Of a stretch of 64,000 nt of DNA, positions 41,896 through 50,157 are shown one piece after another. The DNA lies in NCBI GenBank assembly GCA_020402865.1, contig JADBYT010000010.1:124001-188000 (forward strand), given 5' to 3'. The translations under genes and the position numbers were made by a program. The DNA is from Bacteroidota bacterium. Its GTDB lineage: Bacteria > Bacteroidota > Bacteroidia > Palsa-965. How positions within the stretch are numbered: the stretch's first letter is position 1; the number at the start of each line of letters is the position of its first letter. The notes below the pieces were generated by a model. The model made no database searches. It had not been told where the DNA came from and was given only the letters and a program-made list of their open reading frames with translations.

Positions 41896-44040
41896 TTACC
41901 TCACCGTACTACCATTATTCACTCCACCCGAACCCGGCACTACAAAACTCAATTCTCCGGCGCTATTCTCGGCCATGAGAATCATGCCTTGCGATTCTAC
42001 GCCCATCATTTTACGCGGAGCAAGGTTCACAAGAATGGTTACCTGCTGGCCGATGATATTTTCGGGCGCAAAGTATTTGGCGATGCCCGAAAGCACGGTG
42101 CGTGTATCGAGACCAGTGTCAACCGTGAGTTTGAGGAGTTTGTCGCTTTTGGGAACGCGCTCGGCAGCAGTGATGGTGCCGATGCGGATGTCCATTTGCG
42201 AAAACGCATCGAATGTGGTTTCGGCTTTGGCGGGTTCCATGGCTTTTGTGTCGGTAGCGGGTGTTGCGGCGTTGCCTTTTTCGCGGGCTTTCTGCGCAGC
42301 GTCATCGGCTTTGCGTTTTTCTTCCAGCTCTTTGCGGATTACATCGAGCTTGGCAAGCTGATTTTTGAGCAGCGCCGGATCAACTTTTGCAAAGAGCATT
42401 ACCGGCTCGTTGAGCTGATGCCCTTCGGCAAGCAGGTTTGTGCTTAACGCATTGTTCCAGTTCATGGCGCCGATGTTGAGCATGCGGCGCAGCTTCTCCG
42501 ACGTAAACGGCAGGAACGGCTGGCACACAATGCTCAGACACGCACATACCTGCAGCGATACGTTGAGAATGGTTTTTACGCGCTCCGGATCCGGATTCTT
42601 CCACGGCTCATTGTCTGACAAATACTTGTTGCCAAGCCTTGCCAGCCCCATTACTTCCTGCTGCGCTTCGCGGAAGCGGTAGTTCTCGATAGCAGCACCA
42701 ATGCGGGCCGGGAATTTGGCAATGTCTTCGAGCAGCAACAGATCTTCCCGCGTGTATCTTTCGGCCGACGGTACTTTGCCCGCGTAGTTCTTGTGCGTGA
42801 GCACCATAGTGCGGTGCACAAAATTGCTGAACACGGCCGTGAGCTCGTTGTTTACGCGCGCTTCGTAATCGGCCCAGGTGAAATCGCTGTCGCTGGTTTC
42901 GGGACTGGTGGCAGTGAGTACGTAGCGGAGTTCGTCCTGCTTGCCGGGCATTTCTTCGAGGTACTCGTGCAGCCAGATGGCCCAGTTGCGCGAAGTGGAA
43001 ATTTTGTCGCCTTCGAGATTCAGGAACTCGTTGGCAGGCACATTGTCGGGCAGCACATACCCTTCGTGTGCCATGAGCATGGCCGGGAAAATGAGGCAAT
43101 GAAAAACAATATTGTCTTTGCCGATGAAGTGCACGAGTTTGGTATCGGCGTTTTTCCAGTAAGGCTCCCACGAATTGCCCAGCGGCTTTCCGCCGTAGGT
43201 GAGTGTTTTGCGTGTGTCGGGCTGCTCAAACCATTCTTTTGATGCGGTGATGTAGCCAATGGGCGCATCAAACCACACATACATTACTTTGCCCTGGGCA
43301 TTGGGCAGCGGCACGGGTACGCCCCAGTTAAGATCGCGCGTCATGGCGCGGGGATGCAGCCCCTGTTTAAGCCAGCCACGACATTGGCCGGCTACGTTGG
43401 TTTTCCACTCGGTATGCTTGCCGATGTATTCTTCAAGCTGCTGCTGCATCTGATCGAGCGGCAGGAACCAGTTGGTGGTTTCTTTCTTTACCGGCGGTGT
43501 GCCTGATAGCGCCGAGTGTGGATTGATGAGTTCATCAGGGCTGAGGTCAGAGCCGCATTTTTCGCACTGATCGCCGTAGGCTTTCGGGTTGGCGCAATGC
43601 GGACAGGTGCCTACAATGAAACGATCTACGAGAAACATTTTTGCGGTTTCGTCGTAATTCTGCTCGGTAAGTTTTTCGGTGAAATAGCCCTTGTCGTATA
43701 GTGTGGTAAAGAACTCCGACGAAAACTGATGGTGTACCGGTTTGCTGGTGCGCGAATAAATATCGAATTCGATACCGAAATCTTTAAACGACTTATCAAT
43801 TACCTGATAGTACTGATCAACCACTTCCTGCGGCGATTTTTTTTCCATAAAACCGCGTATCATAATGGGCACGCCGTGTTCGTCGGTACCACTTACAAAA
43901 AGCACGTCTTCGCCCTTGAGGCGGAGGTAGCGCACATAAATATCGGAAGGAAGGTAACAGCCGGCCAGGTGCCCGATGTGAATGGGCCCGTTGGCATAAA
44001 TGAGTGCGGCGGTTACGGTATAGCGTTTGGGTTGAGACAT
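41896..44040 (-). CDS. metG: Methionyl-tRNA synthetase
   Basis: From ATG 44040 the protein has 714 residues; the 12 extra codons from 44076 precede the family start. The class I HIGH motif lies in GPIHIGHLAGCYLPSD. A zinc-binding insert CPHCANPKAYGDQCEKCG follows, and KISTSR stands for KMSKS. The anticodon-binding helices come next. A C-terminal Trbp111-type tRNA-binding domain (MDIRIGTITAAERVPKSDKLLKL) closes the protein, separated by a charged Ala-Lys linker. It charges initiator and elongator tRNA-Met in the cytoplasm. The promoter -7 box lies just upstream at 44074. Confidence 0.96.
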   Translation of the reverse strand: MSQPKRYTVTAALIYANGPIHIGHLAGCYLPSDIYVRYLRLKGEDVLFVSGTDEHGVPIMIRGFMEKKSPQEVVDQYYQVIDKSFKDFGIEFDIYSRTSKPVHHQFSSEFFTTLYDKGYFTEKLTEQNYDETAKMFLVDRFIVGTCPHCANPKAYGDQCEKCGSDLSPDELINPHSALSGTPPVKKETTNWFLPLDQMQQQLEEYIGKHTEWKTNVAGQCRGWLKQGLHPRAMTRDLNWGVPVPLPNAQGKVMYVWFDAPIGYITASKEWFEQPDTRKTLTYGGKPLGNSWEPYWKNADTKLVHFIGKDNIVFHCLIFPAMLMAHEGYVLPDNVPANEFLNLEGDKISTSRNWAIWLHEYLEEMPGKQDELRYVLTATSPETSDSDFTWADYEARVNNELTAVFSNFVHRTMVLTHKNYAGKVPSAERYTREDLLLLEDIAKFPARIGAAIENYRFREAQQEVMGLARLGNKYLSDNEPWKNPDPERVKTILNVSLQVCACLSIVCQPFLPFTSEKLRRMLNIGAMNWNNALSTNLLAEGHQLNEPVMLFAKVDPALLKNQLAKLDVIRKELEEKRKADDAAQKAREKGNAATPATDTKAMEPAKAETTFDAFSQMDIRIGTITAAERVPKSDKLLKLTVDTGLDTRTVLSGIAKYFAPENIIGQQVTILVNLAPRKMMGVESQGMILMAENSAGELSFVVPGSGGVNNGSTVR

Positions 44041-44073
44041 AAACTGCGGATAAATATCAGAGGATATAGCTGA

Positions 44074-44081
44074 CAAAGATA
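44074..44081 (-). promoter_or_regulatory. -7 box of metG
   Basis: The minus strand reads TATCTTTG, a perfect TAnnTTTG box, 33 nt before the metG ATG. A -33 element is not clear. Confidence 0.5.
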
Positions 44082-44138
44082 AGGAATTGCCGAAATGCCT
44101 GAATTAACAGGCAATACCGTAAAAAATAACAGTGCTGA

Positions 44139-44171
44139 TTTGGCGTTAATCATAAAATGCCTCTATATTTG
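44139..44171 (+). promoter_or_regulatory. Promoter of the phenylalanine hydroxylase attenuator
   Basis: TTTG (44139-44142) and TATATTTG (44164-44171) match both Bacteroidota promoter boxes at a 21-nt spacing, the best promoter in the window. The leader-peptide ATG at 44176 lies about where the transcript should begin. Confidence 0.75.
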
Positions 44172-44175
44172 CCGT

Positions 44176-44241
44176 ATGAAATTTATGCTCACTGCCGCTA
44201 ACTCATATTATTACTACCAGGTTCCCGAACCCGGTGTGTAA
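44176..44241 (+). CDS. Tyr-rich leader peptide of a transcription attenuator
   Basis: A 21-codon frame starts ATG AAA TTT and contains four consecutive Tyr codons (44206-44217) before ending QVPEPGV and TAA. Such a peptide has no expected function besides ribosome stalling when charged tRNA-Tyr is scarce. It is followed by a terminator hairpin and then the hydroxylase gene, whose product makes tyrosine. Its ATG is 5 bases after the -7 box, so its mRNA would be leaderless. It is too short for standard gene finders. Confidence 0.8.
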   Translation: MKFMLTAANSYYYYQVPEPGV

Positions 44242-44292
44242 TAGTTTATCTATATCAGTCACAACCCGGTTCGAAAGGCCGGGTTATTTTTT
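44226..44292 (+). promoter_or_regulatory. Attenuator: alternative antiterminator and terminator hairpins
   Basis: The terminator pairs AACCCGG (44263-44269) with CCGGGTT (44279-44285), extended by two T-G pairs, and is followed by ATTTTTTT. An alternative pairing joins 44226-44234 (CGAACC, bulged C, GG), within the last leader codons, to CCGGTTCG (44266-44273), which would break the terminator. A ribosome stalled on the Tyr codons leaves 44226-44234 free; one at the stop codon covers it. A small hairpin GGTT-CCCG-AACC (44220-44231) may pause polymerase. Confidence 0.75.
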
Positions 44293-44335
44293 TGCCTTTC
44301 TGCCGGGTGTTTCCAATCAATCATCAAACCAAAAA

Positions 44336-45151
44336 ATGAAACGTAAAATGATTCAGCACTGGAACCGCTACACCCGCGACGACCACGAAGTATGGGAAAT
44401 CCTGTTTACACGCCAGCTGGCTTCGCTACAGGATAAAGCCTGCCGCGAGTATCTTGAATGCATAAACCAATCGGCACTGAAAGCCGGCGAAGTGCCCGAT
44501 TTTTCGGTGCTTAGTCCGCACCTGAATGCGGCTACCGGCTGGGAGGTGGAAGTGGTAAAGGGTATAATACCTGTTACGGAATTTATGGAACTGCTTGCCC
44601 TCCGGCGGTTTTGTTCATCCACCTGGCTGCGGCAGCGGCATCAGCTCGATTACCTGGAAGAGCCCGATATGTTTCACGATATTTTCGGGCACATTCCGCT
44701 GTTCTACCACGGGGAGTATGCCGATTTTGCCTGCCGTTTCGGGCAGCTTGGGCTGCGGTGGAAGCATGATGCAACTGCATTGGCTTTGCTTGAGCGGCTT
44801 TACTGGTTTACGATTGAATTCGGGCTGATACGCGAAGCCGGCGAGGTAAGAATTTACGGAGCAGGATTACTTTCGTCGTTTGGCGAAACGAATTATGTGA
44901 TGCACGATGCGCAGGTGAAACGGCACGATTTTTCGGTGCAGGCTGTGCTGAGCATGCCTTTCCGCAACGATGCCATACAAACCGATTATTTTGTGCTGGA
45001 AAGCTGGGCGCAACTTTGGAATTGTTTGCCCGAAACGGAAGCTTTTTTGCGGGATGTGGCTGCGGGCAAAATTGCGAAGGAAAGCCTGCGGCTGCACGAA
45101 CAGAAAGGCAGTGCGGAAATGACGGCACCCGCGGTTGAAATTGCAGGTTGA
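44336..45151 (+). CDS. phhA: Phenylalanine 4-monooxygenase (aromatic amino acid hydroxylase)
   Basis: The ATG at 44336 gives 271 residues, the size of bacterial enzymes; an upstream ATG at 44234 falls inside the attenuator and is rejected. Iron ligands are His114 and His119 in MFHDIFGHIPLF and Glu161 in LYWFTIEFGL, with RIYGAGLLSSFGE following. The enzyme hydroxylates phenylalanine to tyrosine using tetrahydropterin and oxygen. The leader with four Tyr codons implies that expression rises when tyrosine is short, an anabolic role rather than Phe breakdown. No pterin carbinolamine dehydratase gene lies next to it. Confidence 0.93.
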   Translation: MKRKMIQHWNRYTRDDHEVWEILFTRQLASLQDKACREYLECINQSALKAGEVPDFSVLSPHLNAATGWEVEVVKGIIPVTEFMELLALRRFCSSTWLRQRHQLDYLEEPDMFHDIFGHIPLFYHGEYADFACRFGQLGLRWKHDATALALLERLYWFTIEFGLIREAGEVRIYGAGLLSSFGETNYVMHDAQVKRHDFSVQAVLSMPFRNDAIQTDYFVLESWAQLWNCLPETEAFLRDVAAGKIAKESLRLHEQKGSAEMTAPAVEIAG

Positions 45152-45196
45152 AGATTTGTGCCTACTTTTCGGATCAATCAGCTTTACGTAAAAAGT

Positions 45197-46120
45197 ATGG
45201 AGTTGAATCCGAAACGGACACCGCCTTTTCTGAAACCCGGCGATACCATTGCCATAGCTGCCCCGGCCCGCAAAATTGCCCGCGAGGAAGTGGAGCCTGC
45301 GGCCGGAATGCTGCGCGATTACGGCTTTCGCGTAGTTTACAACGAAGCCTTGTTTGGCGCCGAAAACCAGTTCTCGGGCAGCGATGCCGCGCGCACCGCC
45401 GATTTGCAGCACTGGATAAATGCGCCCGATGTGCACTGCATACTCAGCGCACGCGGCGGCTACGGCACGCTGCGTATTGTGGACCGTCTCAACTTTACTG
45501 CGCTTGAGCCACATCCGAAATGGATAGCCGGCTACAGCGATGTAACTGTGCTGCACAGCCACCTGCACACGCTGGACCATGCCACGCTGCATTGCACCAT
45601 GCCCATCAACTTTGGCAAAGATGCAGAGTCGGTGCGCACGCTGGTGGACGCGCTTTGCGGACGCACGCTGCACTACACCGCGGCAAACACCACCGCTGTG
45701 CCTAACCGCGCAGGCATTGCGGAAGGCGTACTTACGGGCGGCAACCTCTCGCTGCTGTATGCGCTCAACGGAAGTGCATCGGCCGTGAATACAAGGGGCA
45801 AAATACTTTTCATCGAGGATCTCGACGAGTACCTCTACCACATAGACCGCATGCTGCTGAGCCTGAAGCGTGCAGGGCACCTGAGCGGATTGGCCGGACT
45901 GCTTGTGGGCGGCATGAGCGATATGAAAGACAACACGGTGCCCTTTGGCAAAACAGCCGGGGAAATAATTCTTGACGCTGTGCGTGAGTATGATTATCCG
46001 GTGGCCTTTGGTTTTCCGGCCGGGCACGAAAGCCGCAATGTGGCGCTGCGGCTGGGTATGCCGGCGAGGCTTACGGCAGATTCTGGCGGGTGCACTTTGT
46101 GGCAGGATGCTTTAGTTTAG
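45197..46120 (+). CDS. ldcA: LD-carboxypeptidase (muramoyltetrapeptide carboxypeptidase, S66)
   Basis: The ATG at 45197 gives 307 residues; an earlier GTG at 45158 is less likely. The family motifs are KPGDTIAIAAPARKI at the start, the nucleophile Ser in SARGGYGTLRIVD with GYSDVT nearby, a Glu in ILFIEDLDEYLYHIDRML, and a late AFGFPAGHESRNVAL with the His. It removes the terminal D-Ala from the tetrapeptide of recycled murein in the cytoplasm. It follows the hydroxylase gene by 45 bases and may share its transcript, though the functions do not overlap. Confidence 0.9.
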   Translation: MELNPKRTPPFLKPGDTIAIAAPARKIAREEVEPAAGMLRDYGFRVVYNEALFGAENQFSGSDAARTADLQHWINAPDVHCILSARGGYGTLRIVDRLNFTALEPHPKWIAGYSDVTVLHSHLHTLDHATLHCTMPINFGKDAESVRTLVDALCGRTLHYTAANTTAVPNRAGIAEGVLTGGNLSLLYALNGSASAVNTRGKILFIEDLDEYLYHIDRMLLSLKRAGHLSGLAGLLVGGMSDMKDNTVPFGKTAGEIILDAVREYDYPVAFGFPAGHESRNVALRLGMPARLTADSGGCTLWQDALV

Positions 46121-46154
46121 TATAACACATGTAGTTTGAAACACAGGTGGTATT

Positions 46155-46310
46155 TATCCTAGCCCTGGCTGTAGCGGCACCCCGCAGCCCCCAAACTAAA
46201 AAACAGCGGTTGTTTAACTCTGCGAGAGTTTATAACTCTCGCAGAGTTAAGCGATTTTGATTTGTTTTTTAGTTTGGGGGCGAGGAGTATAGCGGAAGAC
46301 AGGAACTACC
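46155..46310. repeat. Nested palindromic structured element (dispersed Bacteroidota-type repeat)
   Basis: The outer flanks read TATCCTAGCCC...GTAGCGGCA on the left and TATAGCGGAAGACAGGA on the right, which I recall from dispersed structured repeats of Flavobacterium-like genomes (possibly related to the Flavo-1 RNA motif; uncertain). Inside, a perfect 17-bp pair CCCCCAAACTAAAAAAC (46188-46204) with 46264-46280 encloses a perfect 15-bp hairpin AACTCTGCGAGAGTT (46216-46230) with 46234-46248. No coding capacity is present. It lies between ldcA and porX. Confidence 0.7.
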
Positions 46311-46373
46311 GGTTATTTATTGCACTTATGATTCGCTCCTTCATACCGCCCCATTCATCTGCCAAACAATAAC

Positions 46374-46381
46374 TATCTTTG
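46374..46381 (+). promoter_or_regulatory. -7 box of the porX operon
   Basis: TATCTTTG is a perfect TAnnTTTG match 38 nt before the porX ATG. No exact -33 TTTG is seen at the usual distance. Confidence 0.45.
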
Positions 46382-46419
46382 AAAAGCGTTGCACTAATTC
46401 ACGCCACGCAAACTACTTT

Positions 46420-47973
46420 ATGGATCAGGCACAAATACTCTGGGCAGACGACGAAATTGATCTGCTGAAACCGCATCTGCTTTTTTTAAAAGAGAAAGGA
46501 TATAATGTAACCACCGCCAACAGCGGTACCGAAGCACTTGAGCTTATCGGCAAACAGGAATTTGATATTGTTTTTCTGGACGAAAATATGCCCGGCCTTT
46601 CGGGTCTTGAAACGCTTACCCGCCTGAAAGCCGTGCGCAACGATTTGCCGGTGGTGATGATTACCAAAAGCGAAGAAGAGAATCTGATGGAAGATGCCAT
46701 AGGTTCGAAAATTGCCGACTACCTGATTAAGCCGGTGAATCCGAACCAGATTCTGCTCTCGCTGAAAAAAATTCTCGACAACCGCCGTCTGATCAGCGAA
46801 AAAACAACCAGCGGCTACCAGCAGGAATTCCGCAGCATAGGCATGACCCTGAGCGACCGGCTTACGCACACCGAGTGGGGCGAAGTATATAAAAAGCTTG
46901 TGTTCTGGGAACTGGAACTGGACAAGTCTGACGACCAGAGCATGTATGAAGTGCTGACCATGCAGAAGCGTGAAGCCAATGTGGCGTTTGGAAAATTTAT
47001 TGAGCAGCACTACATAAACTGGCTGAACGGCAAAGACAAGGATGCGCCGGTACTTTCGCATACGCTGCTGAAAAACAAACTGGCTCCGCAACTGGAAAAA
47101 GACGGCACTACGTTTTTTGTGCTGATTGATAACCTCCGTTACGATCAGTGGAAAGTGCTGCAGCCGGTAATTTCGCAATACTTTAAGGTGGACAACGAGG
47201 AGTTGTTTTACAGCATTTTACCCACTGCCACACAGTATGCGCGCAATGCGCTGTTTGCCGGACTGATGCCGTCGGAAATTGAAAAACGTTTTCCGCAGTT
47301 GTGGAAGAATGATGATGATGAGGGCGGAAAAAATCTGCACGAAGAAGAATTCCTTGCCGCCAACCTGAAGCGCATAAGCGGCGATGTGAAGTTCTCGTAC
47401 CACAAGGTAACCAACTACGGCGCCGGCAAAAAGCTGGTGGAGAACATAAACAACCTGATGCAAAACAAGCTGAATGTGATTGTGTACAACTTTGTGGACA
47501 TGCTCTCGCACGCACGCACGGAGATGGAAGTAATACGCGAGCTTGCCGATGATGATGCGGCTTACCGTTCCATCACACAATCGTGGTTTGAGCATTCGCC
47601 GCTGCATGATATAATCCGTTTGGTGGCTGAGAAAAAATGCCGCCTTGTAATTACTACCGACCACGGCACGATAAAAGTGACCGAGCCGTCGAAAGTAGTT
47701 GGCGACCGCAACGTGAACACCAACCTGCGCTACAAACAGGGCAAAAGTCTGGACTATGTGAAGCGCGATGTGTTTGAAGTACGCAACCCGGCCGATGTGT
47801 TTTTGCCGAAGAACAATGTGAGCAGTGCCTACATTTTTGCGCGGCAGGATATGTTTTTTGCCTATCCGAACAACTACAACCACTACGTGAGCTACTACCG
47901 CAACACGTTTCAGCACGGCGGTATTTCGCTGGAGGAAATGATTATTCCGTACATCACGCTGAGTCCGCGATGA
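46420..47973 (+). CDS. porX: T9SS response regulator PorX (receiver plus PglZ phosphatase domain)
   Basis: The 517-residue protein has an N-terminal receiver domain (LWADDEID, phosphoacceptor Asp54 in FLDENMPG, Lys in DYLIKPV). A helical linker and a large PglZ/alkaline-phosphatase-like domain follow, with FVLIDNLRYDQWK, a STHAR-like segment FVDMLSHARTEMEV and ITTDHGTIKV. This arrangement is specific to PorX, the regulator that with the PorY kinase and SigP controls type IX secretion genes in Porphyromonas and gliding relatives. The PglZ part is reported as a zinc-dependent nucleotide phosphodiesterase in PorX. It overlaps tsaE by 4 bases. Confidence 0.95.
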   Translation: MDQAQILWADDEIDLLKPHLLFLKEKGYNVTTANSGTEALELIGKQEFDIVFLDENMPGLSGLETLTRLKAVRNDLPVVMITKSEEENLMEDAIGSKIADYLIKPVNPNQILLSLKKILDNRRLISEKTTSGYQQEFRSIGMTLSDRLTHTEWGEVYKKLVFWELELDKSDDQSMYEVLTMQKREANVAFGKFIEQHYINWLNGKDKDAPVLSHTLLKNKLAPQLEKDGTTFFVLIDNLRYDQWKVLQPVISQYFKVDNEELFYSILPTATQYARNALFAGLMPSEIEKRFPQLWKNDDDEGGKNLHEEEFLAANLKRISGDVKFSYHKVTNYGAGKKLVENINNLMQNKLNVIVYNFVDMLSHARTEMEVIRELADDDAAYRSITQSWFEHSPLHDIIRLVAEKKCRLVITTDHGTIKVTEPSKVVGDRNVNTNLRYKQGKSLDYVKRDVFEVRNPADVFLPKNNVSSAYIFARQDMFFAYPNNYNHYVSYYRNTFQHGGISLEEMIIPYITLSPR

Positions 47974-48386
47974 GTGGTTTTGAGCTTGGTCCGTTTGCCT
48001 TGTTGCAGCTGGATGAAATGGCAGCGGCTTTGCTTGCCGCTTTTCCAAATGCGCGTGTATTTGCTTTTCACGGGCAGCTGGGCGCTGGTAAAACCACGTT
48101 TATAAAAGCATTATGCGTTGCGCTGGGTGTGAAAGATCACACGAGCAGTCCGTCGTTTGCGCTGGTGAACACCTACGAAAGTGCGCACGGGCCGGTGCAT
48201 CATTTTGATTTGTACCGGCTGCGCAATGCGCAGGAAGCATTTGATGCAGGGCTTGAAGAAGCGGTGTGGAGCGGTGAGTTTTGTTTTATTGAATGGCCGG
48301 AGCGTGCGGAGGAATTGCTGCCGGATGATTGTGTGAATGTGTTTTTGGAGATTGCGGGGGAGTTGAGAGTGATGAGGGTTAAATAA
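47970..48386 (+). CDS. tsaE: tRNA threonylcarbamoyladenosine synthesis ATPase TsaE
   Basis: The 138-residue protein has the P-loop FHGQLGAGKTTFIKALC, a SPSFALVNTYES segment, HHFDLYRL and FIEWPERAEELLP. These are the TsaE hallmarks. It powers the TsaB-TsaD complex that adds t6A at position 37 of ANN-decoding tRNAs. Its ATG overlaps the porX stop. The length is slightly short but complete. Confidence 0.93.
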   Translation: MSGFELGPFALLQLDEMAAALLAAFPNARVFAFHGQLGAGKTTFIKALCVALGVKDHTSSPSFALVNTYESAHGPVHHFDLYRLRNAQEAFDAGLEEAVWSGEFCFIEWPERAEELLPDDCVNVFLEIAGELRVMRVK

Positions 48387-48484
48387 CCCGTTATTTTTTC
48401 TCGAAACTCCCTATTGATCTATAATTATTAAATTGACAATAAGTATGTCTATGTAAGAATATTTGAATACAGTATATTTGAATT

Positions 48485-48811
48485 ATGAGTAAATACCTCA
48501 TTACAAAACGATCAAATGGCGAATATCAGTTCAAACTAATAACTGATAACGACCACATTATTTTGCAAAGTGAGGGTTACAGCACCAAGCAGGCTTGTAG
48601 AAATGGTATTCAATCCATTGCGCTTAATGCAGTTAGTGAAACTGCATTTATTCGCAAAACTGCATCGAATGGTAAATTGTATTTCTTGGTGAAAGCATCG
48701 AATGGAGAAACTATTGGTAAAAGTTCTTACTACGCAAGTATCTCGGGAAGAGAAATGGGCATTCATCTTGTAATAAGATACCGTGAAGCACAAATTGAAG
48801 ACGCGGCTTAA
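48485..48811 (+). CDS. YegP/DUF1508 protein with two tandem repeats
   Basis: The 108-residue protein holds two copies of the DUF1508 fold: KYLITKRSNGEYQFKLITDNDHIILQSEGY, then a matching FIRKTASNGKLYFLVKASNGETIGKSSYYAS. Each is followed by a short helix. E. coli YegP is such a tandem protein of unknown function. Codon use is AT-richer than in the neighbours. It stands alone 98 bases after tsaE. Confidence 0.85.
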   Translation: MSKYLITKRSNGEYQFKLITDNDHIILQSEGYSTKQACRNGIQSIALNAVSETAFIRKTASNGKLYFLVKASNGETIGKSSYYASISGREMGIHLVIRYREAQIEDAA

Positions 48812-48889
48812 ATACACCGATGAGGTACAGAATTAGTTAACGATCACTTCTCTCTCCTGTAGTTTTTCTTCGTACCTTCAACCCTTGAG

Positions 48890-48907
48890 ACAGGCCTACC
48901 GGCCTGT
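48890..48907. promoter_or_regulatory. Inverted repeat in the leader of alanine dehydrogenase
   Basis: ACAGGCC (48890-48896) and GGCCTGT (48901-48907) pair around TACC, 29 bases before the ald ATG. It may be an operator or an mRNA hairpin; no regulator is identified. Confidence 0.4.
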
Positions 48908-48936
48908 AACACACACCTGCTGTTGAACACACCCGT

Positions 48937-50157
48937 ATGAAAACTTCGCGCGATGTGCTTTTGTCGCTCACCAAGGGCGCACTGATGCCTCAGGAAGAAA
49001 TGCTGGAAGTAGCCCGCAAGAAGGGCAGTTTGCGCATTGGCATTCCAAAAGAAATTACTTTTCAGGAAAACCGCGTTTCGCTGGTGCCCGATGATGCGGG
49101 ACTGCTGGTGAACCAGGGGCACGAAGTAATGGTGGAAACCGGTGCCGGCAAAAACGCCAACTTTCAGGATAACGATTACAGCGAACACGGTGCCCGCATT
49201 GCCTACACCACTGAAGAGCTGTACAAGAACTGCGAGATCATTCTCAAAGTAGCGCCGCCTTCGCTGGAAGAAATTGAGCTGATGCAGCCCAAGCAAATAC
49301 TTTTCTCTACCCTGCAGCTGCCCGCACAGCCTGAGAACTTTGTGCGCAAGCTGATGGACAAAAAAGTGACGGCCATTGCTTACGAGTGGATAAAAGACGA
49401 AGACGGTGTGTTTCCGGTAATCCGCTCAATGGGCGAAATTGCAGGCGGCACCTCCATACTTATTGCGGCCGAGCTGCTGAGCAACGTAAACAACGGCCAG
49501 GGCTCCATACTTGGCGGCATTGCCGGTGTGGCGCCTACCGAAGTAGTGATTCTGGGCGCAGGCACCGTAGGCGAATATGCCGCACGGGCCGCACTCGGAC
49601 TGGGCGCTACGGTAAAGGTATTCGACAGTTCGGTATATCGCCTGCGCCGTTTGCAGAATGTACTGGGCACACGCATTTTCACTTCAACCGTACAGCCCAA
49701 AGTACTGGCCAAGCATCTGAAAACTGCCGACGTAGCCATTGGTGCCATACGTGCATCGGGCGGGCGCACACCCTGTATTGTGACGGAAGAAATGGTGCAG
49801 GACATGAAAACCGGTTCGGTGATTGTGGATGTGAGCATAGACCAGGGCGGCTGTTTCGAAACATCGCGCGTAACAAATCATACCAGTCCGGTTTTCCGCA
49901 AGCATGGTGTGGTGCATTACTGCGTGCCCAACATTGCATCGCGCGTGGCGCGCACTGCATCCTACGCACTGAGCACAATCTTCACGCCTATTCTCCAGAA
50001 CATTGGCGACGAGGGCGGGCTGGGCAATATGCTGCGCCACAGTTCGGGTGTGCGCAACGGGGTGTATTTCTACAACGGCATTCTCACCAATAAATACCTC
50101 GGCGAATTGTTCAATCTCCCGTCGAAAGACATTGACCTGCTTGTAGCTGCCCTCTGA
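48937..50157 (+). CDS. ald: Alanine dehydrogenase
   Basis: The 406-residue protein has the family start RIGIPKEITFQENRVSLVP, the substrate-site KVAPPSLEEIELM, and the NAD-binding VVILGAGTVGEYAARAALGLGA. The catalytic-region VDVSIDQGGCFETSR and PNIASRVARTASYALS also fit. It interconverts alanine with pyruvate and ammonia using NAD in the cytoplasm. An extra 30 residues precede the usual start (MKTSRDVLLSLTKGALMPQEE), as in many Bacteroidota homologues. It overlaps the next gene by 1 base. PntA shares the fold but has a different end. Confidence 0.92.
   Translation: MKTSRDVLLSLTKGALMPQEEMLEVARKKGSLRIGIPKEITFQENRVSLVPDDAGLLVNQGHEVMVETGAGKNANFQDNDYSEHGARIAYTTEELYKNCEIILKVAPPSLEEIELMQPKQILFSTLQLPAQPENFVRKLMDKKVTAIAYEWIKDEDGVFPVIRSMGEIAGGTSILIAAELLSNVNNGQGSILGGIAGVAPTEVVILGAGTVGEYAARAALGLGATVKVFDSSVYRLRRLQNVLGTRIFTSTVQPKVLAKHLKTADVAIGAIRASGGRTPCIVTEEMVQDMKTGSVIVDVSIDQGGCFETSRVTNHTSPVFRKHGVVHYCVPNIASRVARTASYALSTIFTPILQNIGDEGGLGNMLRHSSGVRNGVYFYNGILTNKYLGELFNLPSKDIDLLVAAL

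Noticed and set aside
44234-44335. N-terminal extension of phenylalanine hydroxylase from an upstream ATG
   Set aside because: It would translate the attenuator terminator and its T-run; the family start is at 44336.
44867-46027. 386-codon minus-strand frame opposite phhA and ldcA
   Set aside because: Antisense to two genes with full catalytic motifs; no recognisable domain or signal.
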